Source: Flagellimonas sp. 389 (GTDB lineage Bacteria > Bacteroidota > Bacteroidia > Flavobacteriales > Flavobacteriaceae). Taken from it: DNA of 64,000 nt. The notes below the pieces were generated by a model that did not search any database, was not told the DNA's origin, and saw only the letters and a list, made by a program, of their open reading frames with translations. A program made the position numbers and the translations under genes. Within the stretch, counting starts at the first letter, position 1. Each line of letters starts with the position of its first letter. Where the stretch lies: positions 1 to 64,000 of the forward strand of contig NZ_JAHCMU010000019.1 of the NCBI RefSeq assembly GCF_018449435.1, written 5' to 3'. Of the stretch, positions 1 through 8,716 are shown one piece after another.

Positions 1-350
1 AGGTCCGTTGCCGTGGAAGTGGTGTTGGAGGACGTAAGGTCGGTCACCGCATTGGGTGCCTGTGTGTCCGAAGCAGCCAGGGTGTTCACGTTCTCCGTGT
101 TGCTCACAGCCGAGGTGTTCCCCACCGCATCACGGGCGAAGACCGTGAAGGCGTATGCCGTACTTGGCGAAAGACCGGTCACGTTGAGCGTGGTCGCACC
201 TCCCGTGCTGCCGATACTGATGCCGTCCTGGAAGACCTCATAGTCCGTCACACCAACGTTGTCCCCGGGATCGCTCCATGAAAGGTCCGTTGCCGTAGAA
301 GTGGTGCTGGATGACGAAAGGTCGGTCACCGCATTGGGTGCCTGTGTGTC
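1..350 (-). repeat. Direct repeat of FN3-coding DNA, 282-base period
   Basis: Bases 1-68 and 283-350 are near-identical, with 4 mismatches in 68 by eye. The 282-base spacing equals 94 codons, so the repeat is one in-frame fibronectin module. Identity at DNA level, including third codon positions, points to recent duplication or gene conversion. The array probably continues to the left of the window. Confidence 0.85.
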
Positions 351-863
351 AGCTCCTATCGGTAAAATAGAAACATTATCTACAAAAATTGTATTTCCAG
401 CCACACTTGAAGTAGATGAATTTCCTGTATAAATTCTTATCCTAGGTGAAGAGCTTGTCGCAGTCACATTGAACACATACTCCGTCCAATCGGTACTTGT
501 TATTGGAGTTGTGGAAAATCCTGCTAATCCTCCCCAAACGGCAAATGCAGGAGAGGGCGTTGCAGAAACATACGGACCGATTCTTGCCCAAACACGTATG
601 GTATATTGTTGCCCAACCGCAGCTGTAAACCTATAATCAACCAATCTACCATTTGTGGCCGTGGATGCTATACTTAAACTGAACCCTCCTAATTGCGGAT
701 TTACGGCACTTGAGGTAACTGTTGCACTACCGATCCAACCCGAAGTGGAGTTTGTTTCGTTTGCCACCGATGCTGCATTGGCATCATCATGCAAGTCTTG
801 CGAAAATCCTATAGAAAGGATTCCTAAAGAAAATAAGAAAGTTGAAAGTAATTTTGATTTCAT
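1..863 (-). CDS. Secreted fibronectin type III repeat protein (3' end outside window)
   Basis: The ATG at 863-861 opens a frame that runs off the left edge (287 codons visible). The first ~21 residues are a signal peptide (Lys-rich start, hydrophobic core, ending near GFSQ). Residues ~22-165 look like a beta-sandwich carbohydrate-binding-type module (TSGWIGS, VWARIG, TDWTEYVFNV, ending IFVDNVSI). Then come fibronectin type III modules starting DTQAPNAVTDLSSS, with SWSDPGDNVGVTDYEVF and LSPSTAYAFTV; one full module of 94 residues is visible and the next begins at the window edge. Proteins of this build in Bacteroidota usually end in a type IX secretion sorting domain, which would lie outside the window (inference). 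The FN3 part is much richer in G+C than the N-terminal part. The ligand is unknown. Confidence 0.85.
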   Translation of the reverse strand, partial: MKSKLLSTFLFSLGILSIGFSQDLHDDANAASVANETNSTSGWIGSATVTSSAVNPQLGGFSLSIASTATNGRLVDYRFTAAVGQQYTIRVWARIGPYVSATPSPAFAVWGGLAGFSTTPITSTDWTEYVFNVTATSSSPRIRIYTGNSSTSSVAGNTIFVDNVSILPIGADTQAPNAVTDLSSSSTTSTATDLSWSDPGDNVGVTDYEVFQDGISIGSTGGATTLNVTGLSPSTAYAFTVFARDAVGNTSAVSNTENVNTLAASDTQAPNAVTDLTSSNTTSTATD

Positions 864-930
864 GGAATAAAGGATATTGGCTGGTTTCTGACATAAACAC
901 TGTATACACAAAATAACACTGTTTCTAAAT

Positions 931-938
931 CAAAATTA
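931..938 (-). promoter_or_regulatory. Candidate -7 element for the FN3 gene
   Basis: On the minus strand this reads TAATTTTG, matching the Bacteroidota TAnnTTTG -7 consensus, about 70 bases upstream of the ATG at 863. No clear TTG -33 element is at the expected spacing, so the call rests on one box. Confidence 0.35.
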
Positions 939-1366
939 GGGCTATTGAAACCTACACAGAATTTTTATCTACGAACTGCAATAAATTACTATGAAATACA
1001 TTGGTTTCAGGTTGTTAAATAATATCGCTACGACCTAGTCTTTATAAACCTTAATCGACAAATAGCATTCTATAAAAAATCCTTGTTCTTTCAAAGAAAG
1101 CATTTATACAAACGTAGATGCATATTCTGATTATATAAAAAGAACATTGAGTTTTAAACCTTTCCTTGAATTTATAAAAGTATGTCTGTATTATGGTTTA
1201 CAAAACCAAGTCATATAAAAGCGGAAAGCTATTTAATCAATATATGCAGACTAAACCTTACACTAAAACGTTCAATACTAACATTCAAATAAGATTCTTG
1301 ATATTAAAATGACAATTTCAGCTCAAATTATGTATAATGTCCACATGTGAAGAAAAGATAATAGCT

Positions 1367-1374
1367 TAGATTTG
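1367..1374 (+). promoter_or_regulatory. Candidate -7 element for the acyltransferase block
   Basis: TAGATTTG matches TAnnTTTG and lies about 75 bases upstream of the ATG at 1449. The -33 TTG is not clear. If real, it would drive the first gene of the 1449-12436 block. Confidence 0.3.
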
Positions 1375-1448
1375 AAAAATTGTTGAAAGAATACATATTA
1401 TTAGAATATCTGAATGAAGTCATCCGACTCTAGATAGTATTCTGTCCG

Positions 1449-2537
1449 ATGGAAAGTTTTATAAAAACTTGTTTAATGGTTCCCTCAATGGTACACAAAG
1501 ATAATTCTGTATTACAAGTTGTTACGGATAAAAATCAATGGCTGCATTTACTCAAAGAAGTTGGGGATTTTGATTTTTATCATACACATGATTACCATTC
1601 TCTATCGAAATTGGAGGAAGAAGAACCAAAACTGATTGTTTATAGAAATCAGGACAAAACAATTTTGTTGCCCCTGTTAATTAGACCAGTAAAAAATACT
1701 AAGTATTTTGATGCAACCTCGGTTTATGGATATGCCGGTCCACTGACCAAAAATATTACCAAGGAGTTTGACCCTAGGGATTTTCATTTAAAGTTGACTT
1801 CTTTTCTTAATGATGAAAATATTGTCAGTGTTTTCACCAGACTAAATCCATTTATTCCATATCAAAAACAGGTATTGAAAGAGCTAGGTAATATAGATGA
1901 ATTAGGGAAGGTTGTGTATATAGATTTGATGCAAGAGGAATCTGACCAAATTTCTGGATACTCTAAAATCACAAAAAGGTATTTAAAAAAACTAGAGAAA
2001 TTATGCTATGTCAAAAGAAGCAATCACCAAAAAGACATCCTAAAATTTGTAAATCTTTATTACGAAAATATGGATAGAGTGGATGCAGGGTCTGAATACT
2101 ACTTTGAAGAAAGCTATTTTTTTAAACTTGTCAATAGTTCGGAGTTTCAAGCAGAATTAGTTTTTATACACATGAAAGATACCCACAAAGCCATAGCCGC
2201 TGCTATTATTGTGAAAACAAATGGTGCAATAGTACAATATCACATCTCTGGGACTTTGATGAAACATTTGAAGATAAGTCCCATAAGATTTCTTATACAT
2301 AAAATGAGAATGAATAGTGTTGAAGAGAATTACCGTTTTTTTAATCTGGGAGGAGGTTTAGGTGGGCAAAATGATTCACTTTTTCAATTTAAATCCTCTT
2401 TCTCAAAAAACTATAGAAATTTTGGAGTATGGAAATTTGTTGTTGACCAAAACGTCTATAGCGATTTGTGTAAAAAAAATATTATGGGCGTAAACAAAAA
2501 AGTCAAAGACTTTTTCCCGCTTTACCGCGCCAAATAA
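1449..2537 (+). CDS. FemAB/GNAT-like transferase
   Basis: 362-residue soluble protein resembling the FemAB / peptidoglycan-bridge and GNAT (Acetyltransf_6) transferase superfamily. Supporting features are the DATSVYGYAGPL segment at about 88-99, which matches the conserved start of the first acyltransferase subdomain in these families, and the C-terminal FNLGGGLGG segment at about 299-307, where members have a Gly-rich turn after a core strand. Members transfer an aminoacyl or acyl group to a cell-wall, polysaccharide or lipid acceptor; the acceptor here is unknown. An internal Met at residue 10 is an alternative start. It is more distant from the six paralogues at 5195-12436 than they are from each other, but shares the general fold. 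It stands 190 bases before the MBOAT gene on the same strand. Confidence 0.7.
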   Translation: MESFIKTCLMVPSMVHKDNSVLQVVTDKNQWLHLLKEVGDFDFYHTHDYHSLSKLEEEEPKLIVYRNQDKTILLPLLIRPVKNTKYFDATSVYGYAGPLTKNITKEFDPRDFHLKLTSFLNDENIVSVFTRLNPFIPYQKQVLKELGNIDELGKVVYIDLMQEESDQISGYSKITKRYLKKLEKLCYVKRSNHQKDILKFVNLYYENMDRVDAGSEYYFEESYFFKLVNSSEFQAELVFIHMKDTHKAIAAAIIVKTNGAIVQYHISGTLMKHLKISPIRFLIHKMRMNSVEENYRFFNLGGGLGGQNDSLFQFKSSFSKNYRNFGVWKFVVDQNVYSDLCKKNIMGVNKKVKDFFPLYRAK

Positions 2538-2727
2538 TCGAATTATTTACCATTCATTTATAACATCCAGCATATGAAAATCTATTTCTTAATATTTCTA
2601 AATACATATCAAACAACCTAACTTTAGCGCTTTTCAACCTATTTTAAAAGTGGATTATAGAAATTTAGGTAAGTTTACCTACAATTAATAATTTATTAAG
2701 CAGTATTTTAAAAATAAGCTCCCCAAA

Positions 2728-4176
2728 ATGCTATTTAATTCTTTTGAATTTCTACTATTTTTTCCAGTCGTAGTTTTTGGTTTTTATCTAATTACATCTA
2801 AGTATAGATGGTTGTGGTTATTATCTGCCAGTTACTATTTTTACATGGTCCATGAACCAACTTTACTACTTTTGCTTTTAATTTCTACTTTAATCGATTT
2901 TTATTGCGGCCTTAAAATTGCGAATGTAAAGGAATCAATTAAAAAATGGTTTTTGGGCTTGAGTATCTTGGTAAATATTGGACTTTTATTCACTTTCAAG
3001 TATTTATCCTTTTTTACATCCTCAATAAGTCAAATATTCAATTACTTTGGTCTCGCTCCTGATCATGGTATGAACGCCGGGAGCTATTCAGTAAGTGATT
3101 TAATACTTCCAATTGGTATCTCTTTTTACACTTTTCAAACTCTCAGTTATTCTATTGACGTTTATAGAGGAACTATCGTTCCAGAAAAGCATTTGGGCCG
3201 TTTTGCTTTGTTTGTCGCTTTTTTCCCTCAACTTGTCGCTGGTCCTATAGAACGAGCTGGGAGGCTATTGCCTCAGTTTAAGGAAAGAATCATTGCTAAT
3301 CCAGAGTCTATCAAAAAAGGGCTTATACTCATTGCTTGGGGGTTTTTCTTAAAAGTAGTTGTAGCGGATAGACTTGGAGTGTATGTGGACGGGGCCCATT
3401 CTGATCCAGAGTTATATCATGGACTACCTTTGTTGATCAGCACCTTTTTTTTTCCATTACAGCTCTATTACGATTTCTCTGCGTATACAGCTATCGCTAT
3501 TGGGGTTGCCCATACAATGGGGTACAATTTGATGCATAACTTTAATAAACCTCTTTTTGCAACTTCTTCAGCTTCTTTTTGGAACAGATGGCATATTTCC
3601 TTTATGTTATGGTTAAAGGATTATCTGTATAAGCCTATGGGAGGGTATATAGTAAAGAAGCCGATACTAATCCGTAATGTCCTTATCATATTTTTCATTG
3701 TTGGACTTTGGCACGGCGCCAATTGGACTTTTGTGATCTGGGGACTCTTAAGTGCGTTCCTTTTAATCGTGGAAGCCGCAACAAGCCGTATTAGAAGAAA
3801 GGTTTTTAGTAGATTAGGAATAGCCAAAGGAATTGTAAACGTGGGAGGATGGATTATAACGATGTCATACCTCATGTTTTCATTGGTATTTTTTCGTTCA
3901 CCTTCTATTGAGCATGCACTACTATATCTAGAAAATATGTTCTTGATTACAAACTTGCATATAAACATCTTAGGGAATTATTTTGAACTTGGTCTTTGTT
4001 TTTTACTGATTTTAAGCGTTCAATGGGTTCACTTCATAAAAGGAAACAACAGAATACATGAATTTGTAATAAATAAACCTTTGCTAAAAAGATGGACTCT
4101 CTATACGAGTTACATCATCATTATTGTCTTATTCGCAATTAATAGGCAGCATACATTTATCTATTTTCAATTTTAA
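2728..4176 (+). CDS. MBOAT family O-acyltransferase (AlgI/DltB-like)
   Basis: 482-residue polytopic membrane protein of the membrane-bound O-acyltransferase family, close in layout to alginate acetylase AlgI. These proteins move an acyl group across the inner membrane onto an exported polymer. Visible landmarks are LPIGISFYTFQTLSY at ~127-141, the FWNRWHIS motif near 286-293, and LWHGANWTFVIWG near 326-338 containing the expected catalytic His (~328). About ten hydrophobic segments run through the chain. The next gene, only 8 bases downstream, encodes a membrane-anchored SGNH-like protein, the arrangement expected of an MBOAT plus periplasmic acyl-transfer partner. No alginate or teichoic-acid genes are nearby, so the acceptor is not known. 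Confidence 0.9.
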   Translation: MLFNSFEFLLFFPVVVFGFYLITSKYRWLWLLSASYYFYMVHEPTLLLLLLISTLIDFYCGLKIANVKESIKKWFLGLSILVNIGLLFTFKYLSFFTSSISQIFNYFGLAPDHGMNAGSYSVSDLILPIGISFYTFQTLSYSIDVYRGTIVPEKHLGRFALFVAFFPQLVAGPIERAGRLLPQFKERIIANPESIKKGLILIAWGFFLKVVVADRLGVYVDGAHSDPELYHGLPLLISTFFFPLQLYYDFSAYTAIAIGVAHTMGYNLMHNFNKPLFATSSASFWNRWHISFMLWLKDYLYKPMGGYIVKKPILIRNVLIIFFIVGLWHGANWTFVIWGLLSAFLLIVEAATSRIRRKVFSRLGIAKGIVNVGGWIITMSYLMFSLVFFRSPSIEHALLYLENMFLITNLHINILGNYFELGLCFLLILSVQWVHFIKGNNRIHEFVINKPLLKRWTLYTSYIIIIVLFAINRQHTFIYFQF

Positions 4177-4184
4177 TTCCACTT

Positions 4185-5132
4185 ATGAGAAAATTTCTAA
4201 TTAACATAAGTGTCTTTTGTTTGGTGTTGATGGGATTCTATTCCTACTTTGTTCACAAACTTTCGCAAGGTTACGTAGATTGGTATTATAACAAGTTTAC
4301 CCAAGAAGCCGGTGGTTTAATTATGGGGTTGTCCAGAGCTGACCAAGGAATTGCGCCTTATATTCTTGAAAAAGAGTTGGAGGAGTTCGATATGGGACAA
4401 CCAATTGTAAACTTTGCAACCAATCAATCTTCTTTTGGTAAGGTATATTTAAATGCTATACAAAAAAAACTAAAAGGAACTTCCGATAATGGACTTTTCA
4501 TACTTGCTATTTCCCCAGGTAGTTTTACTGCCCCCGAGGGTATGGGAGTGGAAAACATACTAAATTTTGATAAAAAAACTGTAATGGGTAAAATAAACAA
4601 TTTTACCTCTGCCCCAAATTATGATTACATTACAAACTGTTATGCACAGCCTTTGTATAACGTCTTTTATCCAAATACCTGGCAGTATCATATGCCACAT
4701 CTAAGTGGTTGGAATGAAGTCAAGGCCCAAACCGAATCCGACACTATAACGAAAAGCGATATTTCACATTGGAAATCACTTACGCTAAGAAAATATAGGC
4801 AAAAAATAAAAATTGAAAGAATCTCTCAATACCGAATAGATAGCTTTGTAGATATTATCCAGTATCTTAAAACCAAAGGAAAGGTTTTTGTAATACGGTT
4901 ACCTGCCGATTCCGATATTATTGCTATGGAAGATGACTTGTGGGGGGAATTTGATAAAAAGTTTGACAGTATTTCAAAAAAGCATCAAGTACTTTACCTT
5001 AATTATTCTAAACTTCCAAATGAATACAAAACATACGATGGTTCACATTTGATTTCCAAAAGTGCCAAAAAATTCTCTTATAAGCTCTCTAGGGATATAT
5101 CAAAAATATTGAAAGGTGAAGTCTACAAATAG
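4185..5132 (+). CDS. Membrane-anchored SGNH-like protein, MBOAT partner
   Basis: 315 residues with one N-terminal membrane segment (about 5-24) and an extracytoplasmic remainder. GLSRADQG at ~48-55 sits where SGNH hydrolases have the nucleophile block, and DGSHL near 285-289 supplies the Asp-x-x-His of the C-terminal block. Proteins of this kind (AlgJ/AlgX-like, DltD-like) complete acyl transfer from an MBOAT protein to the polymer. The start lies 8 bases after the MBOAT stop, so the two are almost certainly co-transcribed. The motif match is by eye and sequence similarity to named families is low, so an acetyl-esterase or structural role cannot be excluded. Confidence 0.65.
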   Translation: MRKFLINISVFCLVLMGFYSYFVHKLSQGYVDWYYNKFTQEAGGLIMGLSRADQGIAPYILEKELEEFDMGQPIVNFATNQSSFGKVYLNAIQKKLKGTSDNGLFILAISPGSFTAPEGMGVENILNFDKKTVMGKINNFTSAPNYDYITNCYAQPLYNVFYPNTWQYHMPHLSGWNEVKAQTESDTITKSDISHWKSLTLRKYRQKIKIERISQYRIDSFVDIIQYLKTKGKVFVIRLPADSDIIAMEDDLWGEFDKKFDSISKKHQVLYLNYSKLPNEYKTYDGSHLISKSAKKFSYKLSRDISKILKGEVYK

Positions 5133-5194
5133 ACTTGTTTATTTGAGTATTTAATATGAGCTTTAAAAGTAGTAACTGAAAACCAAGCCCCAGT

Positions 5195-6436
5195 ATGGAA
5201 AGTGATCTGTATTTGTCCGAACCATTTATATCAACTTGGATAACACATTTCAATAAAGGTGCGCCCAGTATTTCATTCGATTTTTTTGGTCCAGTTTCTT
5301 TTATAAAACACAATCTTCTGCCTCTATATTGGAATACAGGCAAAACCAATACAAAAGGAATATCATATACTCCATCACTCCCAAAGTCTAATGAGCATAA
5401 AGGGAAGGTTTTCTTAATTTACGATGTACACAAGGGAGTAGAATTAAAAAAGGACTTTAAAAAATATAGGATAAAAAGATTGGATAGTGAACAATATAGA
5501 GGCTATCTATGCGAATTATCCAGGCATTCAAGTTTAGAAAACTATATGTGTCATGCTATCAGCAAGAAAAGCAGGTACAAGTTCAGGTTGTATAGAAGAA
5601 AACTAGAATTATCCTTTAATATACACTATAAAATGTATTATGGAGATATTACAGAAAATGAATATGAGTTCATTTTTGACTGTTTCAAAAAATTGTTGGA
5701 AAAGCGGTTTCTGAATAAAAGGGTAAGAAACAATAATCTAAATCCAAAAGAATGGAGTTTTTACAAGAAGGTAACATTTCCAATGATTTTAAAAAAACAA
5801 GCGGCACTTTTTGTAGTATACGATGAGAAAAAACCAATAGCGATCACACTTCTTAATTTTTCAAAAAACACAGCCATTGATGTTATACGTACTTTTGATA
5901 TTGATTATGCCAAGTTTAGGTTAGGAACAACAAGTCTTATGGGACAATTGCAGTGGTGCATAGCTCAAGGTTTCAAAACGCTCGATTTTTCTAAAGGCCA
6001 TTTCGGTTATAAACAGAGATGGTCAACGAAGTCATATAATTTTGAATATCATATTTACTACGATTCGAATTCTTTTTTGGCTTCAATTCTTGCCCATACA
6101 TTATATGCTTTGTTCAACGTAAAACAATTTCTAAGGAAGAACAACTTTTCCGAAATTTTTCATAAGGTAGCCTTTCGGATGCATAATAGAAACATCTCAA
6201 AACACAACGAAACTAACTATTACTTTAACGAGAGTCCAAAAAAATATAGGCAGGAGTCACTCTTGGCAATTAATCTTGAAGATAATGGCAACCCTGAACA
6301 TAGATCTTTATTTTATGATTTTTTATATCGATATTCTGAAAGAAAAGCCGATGCAATGCCATATAGGATTATGGAAAAGCCAGGTCTATTTTTAATAAAG
6401 GGGAAAAAATCAACGGTGGAAGTGGTATTGACCTAA
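5195..6436 (+). CDS. CelD-like GNAT transferase, array paralogue 1
   Basis: 413 residues; first of six tandem paralogues. The core is a GNAT-type fold of the CelD/BcsL (Acetyltransf_6) kind: a basic helix KKSRYKFRLYRRKLE, then YKMYYGDITENEYE, the central FDIDYAKFRLG (about 234-244), where the turn should contact the donor pyrophosphate, and FSKGHFGYKQRW (~265-276). The basic, Arg/Lys-rich character is shared by all copies. A C-terminal domain (~345-413) with SLFYDFLYRYSE and FLIKGKKSTVEVVL recurs in four of the other five copies and is unfamiliar to me. The N-terminal ~85 residues diverge most from the siblings. No signal peptide is seen, so it should be cytoplasmic. The substrate is unknown. 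Confidence 0.7.
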   Translation: MESDLYLSEPFISTWITHFNKGAPSISFDFFGPVSFIKHNLLPLYWNTGKTNTKGISYTPSLPKSNEHKGKVFLIYDVHKGVELKKDFKKYRIKRLDSEQYRGYLCELSRHSSLENYMCHAISKKSRYKFRLYRRKLELSFNIHYKMYYGDITENEYEFIFDCFKKLLEKRFLNKRVRNNNLNPKEWSFYKKVTFPMILKKQAALFVVYDEKKPIAITLLNFSKNTAIDVIRTFDIDYAKFRLGTTSLMGQLQWCIAQGFKTLDFSKGHFGYKQRWSTKSYNFEYHIYYDSNSFLASILAHTLYALFNVKQFLRKNNFSEIFHKVAFRMHNRNISKHNETNYYFNESPKKYRQESLLAINLEDNGNPEHRSLFYDFLYRYSERKADAMPYRIMEKPGLFLIKGKKSTVEVVLT

Positions 6437-6518
6437 AATCTATTGGATTTTATATCCGCTTTAAGCAGAAAAATTTTAAAAATCAATAGACTCTCCACGA
6501 AATTGATGTTTAGTTTTA

Positions 6519-7475
6519 ATGATAAGTAACCCTTTTTTAGTACATAAAGTCCAATTTGTTTTTGACCTTTTCTTGGAAAAGAAAACTACATCATTATATA
6601 ATCCAAGACTTAAAAACCATCTTACCCAAAAGAGTGTTTTAACTGAAAACAGTTTTTTGAACATCATTAACAGTAAGGTCATCATAGTCAAGGACATACC
6701 TGATTATATAGAAGTCATCGGACAAGAAAGTCATTCGTATAAATGTAAAAAAGTACCTCAATATAAAGGTTTTTTAATCAATCTTTTAAGATACCAAGAC
6801 ATAAAGGATTATCTAATTGACAATCTGAACAAAAGAAATAGAAAAAATCTATTTTCCAAACGGAATAAACTTCATGGGGAATACCAAATAAGATACGAAT
6901 GCTATCACAAAAAAATTGACAAGTTTGACTATGACTTAATTTTTGACCGTTTTTATATCCTCTTGGAACAACGTTTCCGCGAAAAGAAAGTGTATAATAG
7001 ATATTTAATGGATTGGCAGAAACTCCACGAAGAAACTTATCAAAAAATTCTTAATGGTGATGCCTCGCTATATGTTATTTTCAATGAAAAGGAACCTATA
7101 TCGATAACTTTGAACTTTCATTTGGGAGATATTGTTTTTAGTCATATACACACATATGACATTGAATATTCAAAGTATAATCTGGGAGACATCAATATGT
7201 TCGCGAATATAGAATGGTGTTTGGACAACAAAATTTCAATTTTTGACCTGTCAATGGGCAAAACATACAATAAGCAAAAATGGTGCAACTACGAATACCG
7301 TTTTATGTACCATGTTTATTATAACAGCGACTCACTGTTTGGTCGATTATCCTCCAGTATGGTTATGCTAAAATTGAAATTAATCCAATACCTAAGAAAT
7401 AAAGGTATTGTTGGTAATTTGTTCCAGTTTGATAAATTGCGATATTGGATAAAACGTGGAACGCAACGATTGTAG
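6519..7475 (+). CDS. CelD-like GNAT transferase, array paralogue 2 (short form)
   Basis: 318 residues, second of six paralogues, with the shared N-terminal block (FVFDLFLEKK), IVKDIPDYIE, the basic helix KRNRKNLFSKRNKL, YDIEYSKYNLG (~213-223) and KQKW near 252. Unlike its five siblings it stops after the long helical linker (RYWIKRGTQRL) and lacks the C-terminal ~65-residue domain. The next gene starts 23 bases after its stop, so the domain has been lost rather than split off by a frameshift; I see no remnant of it in the gap. The catalytic core appears complete, so it may still be active, but without whatever the C-terminal domain binds. Confidence 0.65.
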   Translation: MISNPFLVHKVQFVFDLFLEKKTTSLYNPRLKNHLTQKSVLTENSFLNIINSKVIIVKDIPDYIEVIGQESHSYKCKKVPQYKGFLINLLRYQDIKDYLIDNLNKRNRKNLFSKRNKLHGEYQIRYECYHKKIDKFDYDLIFDRFYILLEQRFREKKVYNRYLMDWQKLHEETYQKILNGDASLYVIFNEKEPISITLNFHLGDIVFSHIHTYDIEYSKYNLGDINMFANIEWCLDNKISIFDLSMGKTYNKQKWCNYEYRFMYHVYYNSDSLFGRLSSSMVMLKLKLIQYLRNKGIVGNLFQFDKLRYWIKRGTQRL

Positions 7476-7498
7476 TCGAGAAAACCATATAATGTATA

Positions 7499-8710
7499 AT
7501 GCCAAAATCTAGTAAACCTAAATACAGAAGAAAAATCGATTTCCTTCATAGTTTTTTGGAAAAAAGGGACATGCCTCCGTTATACAAGGAAATTGAGAAT
7601 TTATTGACTAAAAAAATAATATTCAGGACTACTGTTGAACTTAAAGAACAATCTGGCGGGCCATTTTGCATTCATGATTTCCCCAGTTATTTAAAGGCTA
7701 CTGTAAATCAAAACGGGAAAAGTTGGAAACTAAATATCATCGACACCTACAAGGGGTCTACGATTCTTTTAAAGAATTACACAGGTTTAAAGGACTATTT
7801 AGAGCAAAACTTCAGTGCTAAGAAAAGATCACAGTTCAGAACTTACGAAAAACGTTTGGAAACTGCTTTTAATGTAGAGTATAAAACGTATTACGGAGAG
7901 ATTACAGAAAAAGAGTTCACCACTATTTTTGATGAATTCCTTAAAATGATCACTCGCCGTTTTTCGCAAAAGGGCATGGAAAACGACGATTTAAAACGGT
8001 GGAGTGTGTATAAAGAAATCGCATTCCCCCTTATTAACAAAAAAGAGGCCGTTCTCTTTGTAATCTTTCATGATAAAAAGCCTATTAGTATTTGTATGAA
8101 TATTATTTATGATAAAATTATATATGGGTATATTAGAAGCTATGACATTGACTACTCTAAGTTTTATTTAGGCTTTATTGACTTCATCAAACAACTGGAA
8201 TGGTATTTTAAACATGATTTTGAAATCTTTGATTTACTGAAAGGACAATATGAATACAAAATGAAATGGGCAGATGGCTCGTACTGTTTTCAAAAACATA
8301 TTATATATAATCCCAAATCGTTGTCAGGATTTATAAAAGGTATGTTCCTTTCAACATGGATAATGTCGTTTTATAACGTCGTAAGGCTTCTAAAAAGGCT
8401 CAAATTTGATTTGCTTTTTCATAAACTAATGGACTACAAAAGACTTATATCCGCTTACTTTTCGAAGCAAAAGTCACAGAATGAGCGAATGGTAATTTAC
8501 CCATATATTGAATCTAATATAAATGAAATCTTAATTCCTATTCGGTTGGATGATCCAGAGTATGATTTCCTAAGGAAAACTGTTTATGATTTTCTGTATG
8601 CAAACCAAGAATCGTTGGACCATATCAAAATAGTGAAATTGTCAAGTAGTCCCAAATCATTTATTATAAAGAGTAAAAAAAAGTCCCATAGAATAGCATT
8701 CGAAATTTAA
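7499..8710 (+). CDS. CelD-like GNAT transferase, array paralogue 3
   Basis: 403 residues, third paralogue, full length. N-terminal IDFLHSFLEKRDMPPLY, then FCIHDFPSYLKA, basic helix AKKRSQFRTYEKRLE, YKTYYGEITEKEF, core YDIDYSKFYLG (about 215-225) and YEYKMKWADGSY near 250-261. The C-terminal domain contains YDFLRKTVYDFLYANQES and SFIIKSKKKSHRI. It follows paralogue 2 by 23 bases and precedes paralogue 4 by 6 bases, indicating one transcript. It is most like paralogue 4 by eye. Cytoplasmic; donor and acceptor unknown. Confidence 0.7.
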   Translation: MPKSSKPKYRRKIDFLHSFLEKRDMPPLYKEIENLLTKKIIFRTTVELKEQSGGPFCIHDFPSYLKATVNQNGKSWKLNIIDTYKGSTILLKNYTGLKDYLEQNFSAKKRSQFRTYEKRLETAFNVEYKTYYGEITEKEFTTIFDEFLKMITRRFSQKGMENDDLKRWSVYKEIAFPLINKKEAVLFVIFHDKKPISICMNIIYDKIIYGYIRSYDIDYSKFYLGFIDFIKQLEWYFKHDFEIFDLLKGQYEYKMKWADGSYCFQKHIIYNPKSLSGFIKGMFLSTWIMSFYNVVRLLKRLKFDLLFHKLMDYKRLISAYFSKQKSQNERMVIYPYIESNINEILIPIRLDDPEYDFLRKTVYDFLYANQESLDHIKIVKLSSSPKSFIIKSKKKSHRIAFEI

Positions 8711-8716
8711 TAGGTT

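Larger units (their letters stand above)
864..1448. other. AT-rich divergent intergenic region
   Basis: This 585-base stretch separates the minus-strand FN3 gene from the plus-strand transferase at 1449. I see no convincing coding frame. It holds candidate -7 boxes for both directions (931-938 minus, 1367-1374 plus) and no strong hairpin. Confidence 0.5.

Noticed and set aside
1..350. CRISPR or phage repeat reading of the FN3 DNA repeat
   Set aside because: The repeat period is 282 bases, in frame with a signal-peptide protein, and both copies translate as fibronectin modules.
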